This document shows, piece after piece, positions 5,829 to 6,896 of a stretch of 6,896 nucleotides of DNA. The notes below the pieces were generated by a model. That model did not search any database. It was not told the origin of the DNA and worked only from the letters and a program-made list of their open reading frames with translations. The stretch comes from Proteobacteria bacterium UBA2383 (GTDB taxonomy: Bacteria > Pseudomonadota > Gammaproteobacteria > Competibacterales > Competibacteraceae). A program made the translations under genes and the position numbers. Within the stretch, counting starts at the first letter, position 1; every line of letters begins with the position of its first letter. The DNA is taken from the NCBI GenBank assembly GCA_002343485.1, contig DDST01000115.1, positions 1 through 6,896 on the forward strand, read 5' to 3'.

Positions 5829-6845
5829 TTAATTCAAAATGAATTTTTCGTCGCCTGTTACACGGACGCGCGGATATCCAAGCACCTGCGGGAGCTGGCC
5901 CATGATGGCGATGCCCGGACACGGTTTCGCCGCGTTATCAAGCCAGTAATGACACGATAGACCCCACGAATCGATGCAGGCAGAAATAGAATCGCTGTTG
6001 CCATTGCAGTAGTGCAAATCTGAAAGCGCATTCGCCATGTCACGATAGAGTTTAGTGAGCGTATTCGACAATCCTTTGCTCATACCCGAATACGCCCAGG
6101 CTAAGCGGTTGGGAACAGATGTATGCTGTTCCCGCACCCATGCCCAAAGCTGGCGTAACTTGTGTAATTGCGCCTCGGTCATCTCCTGGCAAGCACCGCT
6201 GTTATCGCCTATCCCAACCATTTCTACGCTTAAAAAGTGACTATTCCCAGGTCCTTGTGCTTGCGCTTTGATAGATGCCGCAACGTACTGCACGATATCG
6301 CCGCCGCGATCAATCACAAAATGAGCCGATGCTTGGCGCGATTCAAAGGTATTTTTCAAACTATTTGCAGCACCTGCACCAGCGGTGATATGCACTGCCA
6401 AACCACGAATCATTCCCATTTTTGGGGCGTATGCATAATCACCGATCCCGCGCATCAGCGCCACAGCGGGCACAGGGGCACTTCCGATGAACGCACGCTC
6501 TGCAGGATTATTGCTGCTCAGCAACGCTTTGTTTTGTTCACCTAAAGTGGCAGTTTGAGGTACTTCACGAACCTCTAGCACCCCAGTAAACGGGCGATTG
6601 CCGGAAAAAGCTTGAATCCTGCTGGCGGTCGTCAACCCGCGAAAAGACCATACCTGAACCGAGCCACGTTGTTCCTTGGCGATTGCGATGCCCGGGCCAG
6701 AAATAACCCGTACGGTGCAGACGATGTTGCCATCCTTGAATCCCCACAATCCTAGTTGCGCAGTGCCGTTTGCAGCTGCGTACACAAATTCCACATCATC
6801 TTCCGGCAAGGGAATATATCTTTCCAAAGAAACGAAATGTGCCAT
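5829..6845 (-). CDS. Zinc-dependent N-acetylmuramoyl-L-alanine amidase (Amidase_2/PGRP type) with an N-terminal beta-rich domain
   Basis: The enzyme is predicted to cut the amide bond between N-acetylmuramic acid and L-alanine in peptidoglycan. Numbering from the ATG at 6845 (338 residues), the catalytic domain covers about 135-325. AVHITAGAG carries His152, SAHFVIDRGG holds His175 and the Asp-rich turn, SVEMVG follows, and CHYWLD with KPCPG gives His299, Lys307 and Cys309. His152, His299 and Cys309 correspond to the zinc ligands, and Lys307 to the catalytic lysine, of T7 lysozyme-like amidases. The first 100 or so residues look like an all-beta domain (VWSFRGLTTASRIQAF, VLEVREVP) that I cannot name. 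There is no signal peptide or membrane segment, so export needs another route or cell lysis. A frame opening with TTG at 6854 adds three residues, but the TATAAT box at 6865-6870 places the transcript start near 6858, so the ATG is preferred; its Shine-Dalgarno site is weak. Alternatives are a prophage endolysin or a cytoplasmic AmpD-like enzyme. Confidence 0.85.
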   Translation of the reverse strand: MAHFVSLERYIPLPEDDVEFVYAAANGTAQLGLWGFKDGNIVCTVRVISGPGIAIAKEQRGSVQVWSFRGLTTASRIQAFSGNRPFTGVLEVREVPQTATLGEQNKALLSSNNPAERAFIGSAPVPAVALMRGIGDYAYAPKMGMIRGLAVHITAGAGAANSLKNTFESRQASAHFVIDRGGDIVQYVAASIKAQAQGPGNSHFLSVEMVGIGDNSGACQEMTEAQLHKLRQLWAWVREQHTSVPNRLAWAYSGMSKGLSNTLTKLYRDMANALSDLHYCNGNSDSISACIDSWGLSCHYWLDNAAKPCPGIAIMGQLPQVLGYPRVRVTGDEKFILN

Positions 6846-6864
6846 GTTTGCCAAATCTCACGGT

Positions 6865-6870
6865 ATTATA
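6865..6870 (-). promoter_or_regulatory. -10 box of the amidase gene (perfect TATAAT)
   Basis: TATAAT on the minus strand matches the sigma-70 -10 consensus exactly. The -35 position 17 bases upstream reads TTTTAT (6888-6893), a poor match, and the surroundings are AT-rich up to the window edge. A start near 6858 gives a leader of about 13 bases before the ATG. It probably drives the amidase and perhaps also the small exported-protein gene after it. Confidence 0.55.
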
Positions 6871-6896
6871 AATAGAATCATTTACTTATAAAATTA

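Overview
The window most likely comes from a gammaproteobacterium outside the well-known enterics. The evidence is a full-length HrpA-type DEAH-box helicase that stays close to the Escherichia coli protein over its whole length, including the HrpA-specific C-terminal half, together with Shine-Dalgarno sites of ordinary proteobacterial type. The genus cannot be fixed from the sequence.

Layout from left to right. Positions 1-32 (minus strand) hold the first ten codons of a cold-shock-domain protein that runs off the left edge. A roughly 255-base divergent intergenic region follows. Positions 288-4169 (plus strand) hold the complete hrpA gene, starting at a GTG. A short convergent intergenic region contains a perfect 10-bp hairpin nested inside a 9-bp inverted repeat. 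Positions 4290-4946 (minus) encode a secreted spondin-domain protein whose leader can pair with its own Shine-Dalgarno site. About 400 bases without a convincing intact gene follow, with traces of a possible decayed reading frame. Positions 5353-5742 (minus) encode a small exported protein of unknown function. Positions 5829-6845 (minus) encode a zinc-dependent N-acetylmuramoyl-L-alanine amidase of the Amidase_2/PGRP type without a signal peptide. A perfect TATAAT box lies just upstream of it, at the right edge.

Functionally, the left part is RNA housekeeping: an RNA-binding cold-shock protein divergent from an RNA helicase. The right part concerns the envelope. The most interesting unit is the amidase followed 86 bases downstream by a small signal-peptide protein. 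A peptidoglycan-cutting enzyme made without a Sec signal, paired with a small periplasmic protein, is the architecture expected of an exported cell-wall toxin and its immunity protein, as in type VI secretion amidase pairs. This is an inference: no secretion genes lie in the window. The second item is the leader of the spondin-domain gene, where a perfect 10-bp complement to the ribosome-binding site competes with a small local hairpin.
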